A stretch of 64,000 nt of DNA from Nitrospira sp. CG24D (GTDB taxonomy: Bacteria > Nitrospirota > Nitrospiria > Nitrospirales > Nitrospiraceae), in NCBI GenBank assembly GCA_002869855.2, contig NEWQ02000023.1, positions 57,186 through 121,185 on the forward strand, written 5' to 3'. A model generated the notes under the pieces. That model had not been told where the DNA came from. It made no database searches and saw only the letters and a list, made by a program, of their open reading frames with translations. Made by a program: the position numbers and the translations under genes. Each line of letters opens with the position of its first letter. Positions within the stretch are counted from its first letter, which is position 1. Positions 63,647-64,000 of this stretch are shown here, one piece after another.

Positions 63647-64000
63647 CTACCTGTAATTTGTAAATTGCAGATCGATTCCAAAATCCTTCCCCTTCAAAAA
63701 CGTCATCGTCGCCTGCAAATCGTCTTTACTCTTGCTGAGCACCCGCACTTGCTCGCCCTGAATCTGCGCCTGCACTTTCAACTTTGAATCCTTCACCGCT
63801 TTCGTAATCTCTTTGGCTTTCTCGGTGACGATCCCGCTTTGAATCTTGGCCGTCTGGCGCACGGTCCCGCTGAGCGCCGGCTCGATGGCACCATAATCAA
63901 ACGCCTTCAGCGACACGCCGCGCTTCGTGCACTTCGTCTTGATGATGTCGATCACCGCATTCAGCTTGTACTCGTCATCCGACAGAATGACGAGTTCCTT
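63647..64000 (-). CDS. YajQ-family nucleotide-binding protein, C-terminal part (5' end outside window)
   Basis: The frame is open to the right edge. About 117 residues are visible: KELVILSDDEYKLNAVIDII, then FDYGAIEPALSGTVRQ, KAKEITKAVKDSKLKVQAQIQGEQVRV and DDLQATMTFLKGKDFGIDLQFTNYR at the end, the typical YajQ C-terminus. Some YajQ proteins bind c-di-GMP and act as transcriptional co-factors; others bind RNA. It follows the propeller lipoprotein gene on the opposite side of a 30-base gap. Confidence 0.93.
   Translation of the reverse strand, partial: KELVILSDDEYKLNAVIDIIKTKCTKRGVSLKAFDYGAIEPALSGTVRQTAKIQSGIVTEKAKEITKAVKDSKLKVQAQIQGEQVRVLSKSKDDLQATMTFLKGKDFGIDLQFTNYR

Overview
The window looks like a chromosomal segment of a Gram-negative nitrite oxidiser of the Nitrospira type (phylum Nitrospirota). 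I infer this from the GC-rich composition, outer-membrane proteins (a TonB-dependent receptor, a PagL-like enzyme), a large two-component and c-di-GMP inventory, meso-DAP-type MurE, and the arrangement of the housekeeping operons. No rRNA, tRNA, CRISPR array, transposase or phage gene is visible. Genes are packed tightly. The only gene-free stretch over 300 bases is 61206-61532, and it holds the promoter of the division cluster.

Layout. (1) 1-11509, plus strand: a six-gene signalling operon with essentially no gaps. It encodes the end of a TonB-dependent receptor, a YfiR-like periplasmic protein, a membrane hybrid kinase with a CHASE8-like sensor, a free-standing FIST-domain protein, a soluble PAS/GAF hybrid kinase and a REC-PAS-GGDEF-EAL protein. 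This is the most unusual part of the window. It reads as a YfiR-type periplasmic input and a FIST (NosP-like) cytoplasmic input, both ending in phosphorelays that could control c-di-GMP. (2) 11610-19670: accessory and metabolic genes, namely apaH, a DUF309 protein, a sterol-desaturase-family protein, a hypothetical protein, the folate/C1 set folD-metF-panB, a secreted beta-propeller coupled to a Cys/His-rich protein, and a PilZ protein. (3) 19871-28932, minus strand: a long housekeeping run rpsF-ssb-rpsR-DUF177-rpmF-plsX-fabH-fabD-fabG-acpP-fabF-rnc-cyclophilin, closed by a clear intrinsic terminator. (4) 29105-38408, minus: a PagL-like protein, pth, rplY, prs, ispE, a PilS/PilR-like two-component pair, pilC and pgsA. 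(5) 38556-40024: a small orphan protein facing a serine beta-lactamase-like hydrolase. (6) 40123-61205, minus: a near-complete dcw cluster rsmH-ftsL-ftsI-murE-murF-mraY-murD-ftsW-murG-murC-murB-ddl-ftsQ-ftsA-ftsZ followed by pgeF-yggS-proC-yggT-divIVA, with a strong promoter just upstream of rsmH. (7) 61533-64000: a secreted protein with a regular glycine-rich repeat tail, a seven-blade Asp-box lipoprotein, and the end of a YajQ-family nucleotide-binding protein.

Two intergenic regions carry decayed tandem duplications of neighbouring gene ends: a 134-base period at the plsX start and a 180-base period at the ftsI/murE junction. A 98-base element with near-perfect terminal inverted repeats lies between folD and metF. 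The c-di-GMP theme recurs in the PilZ protein at 19302 and in the YajQ-family protein at the right edge.
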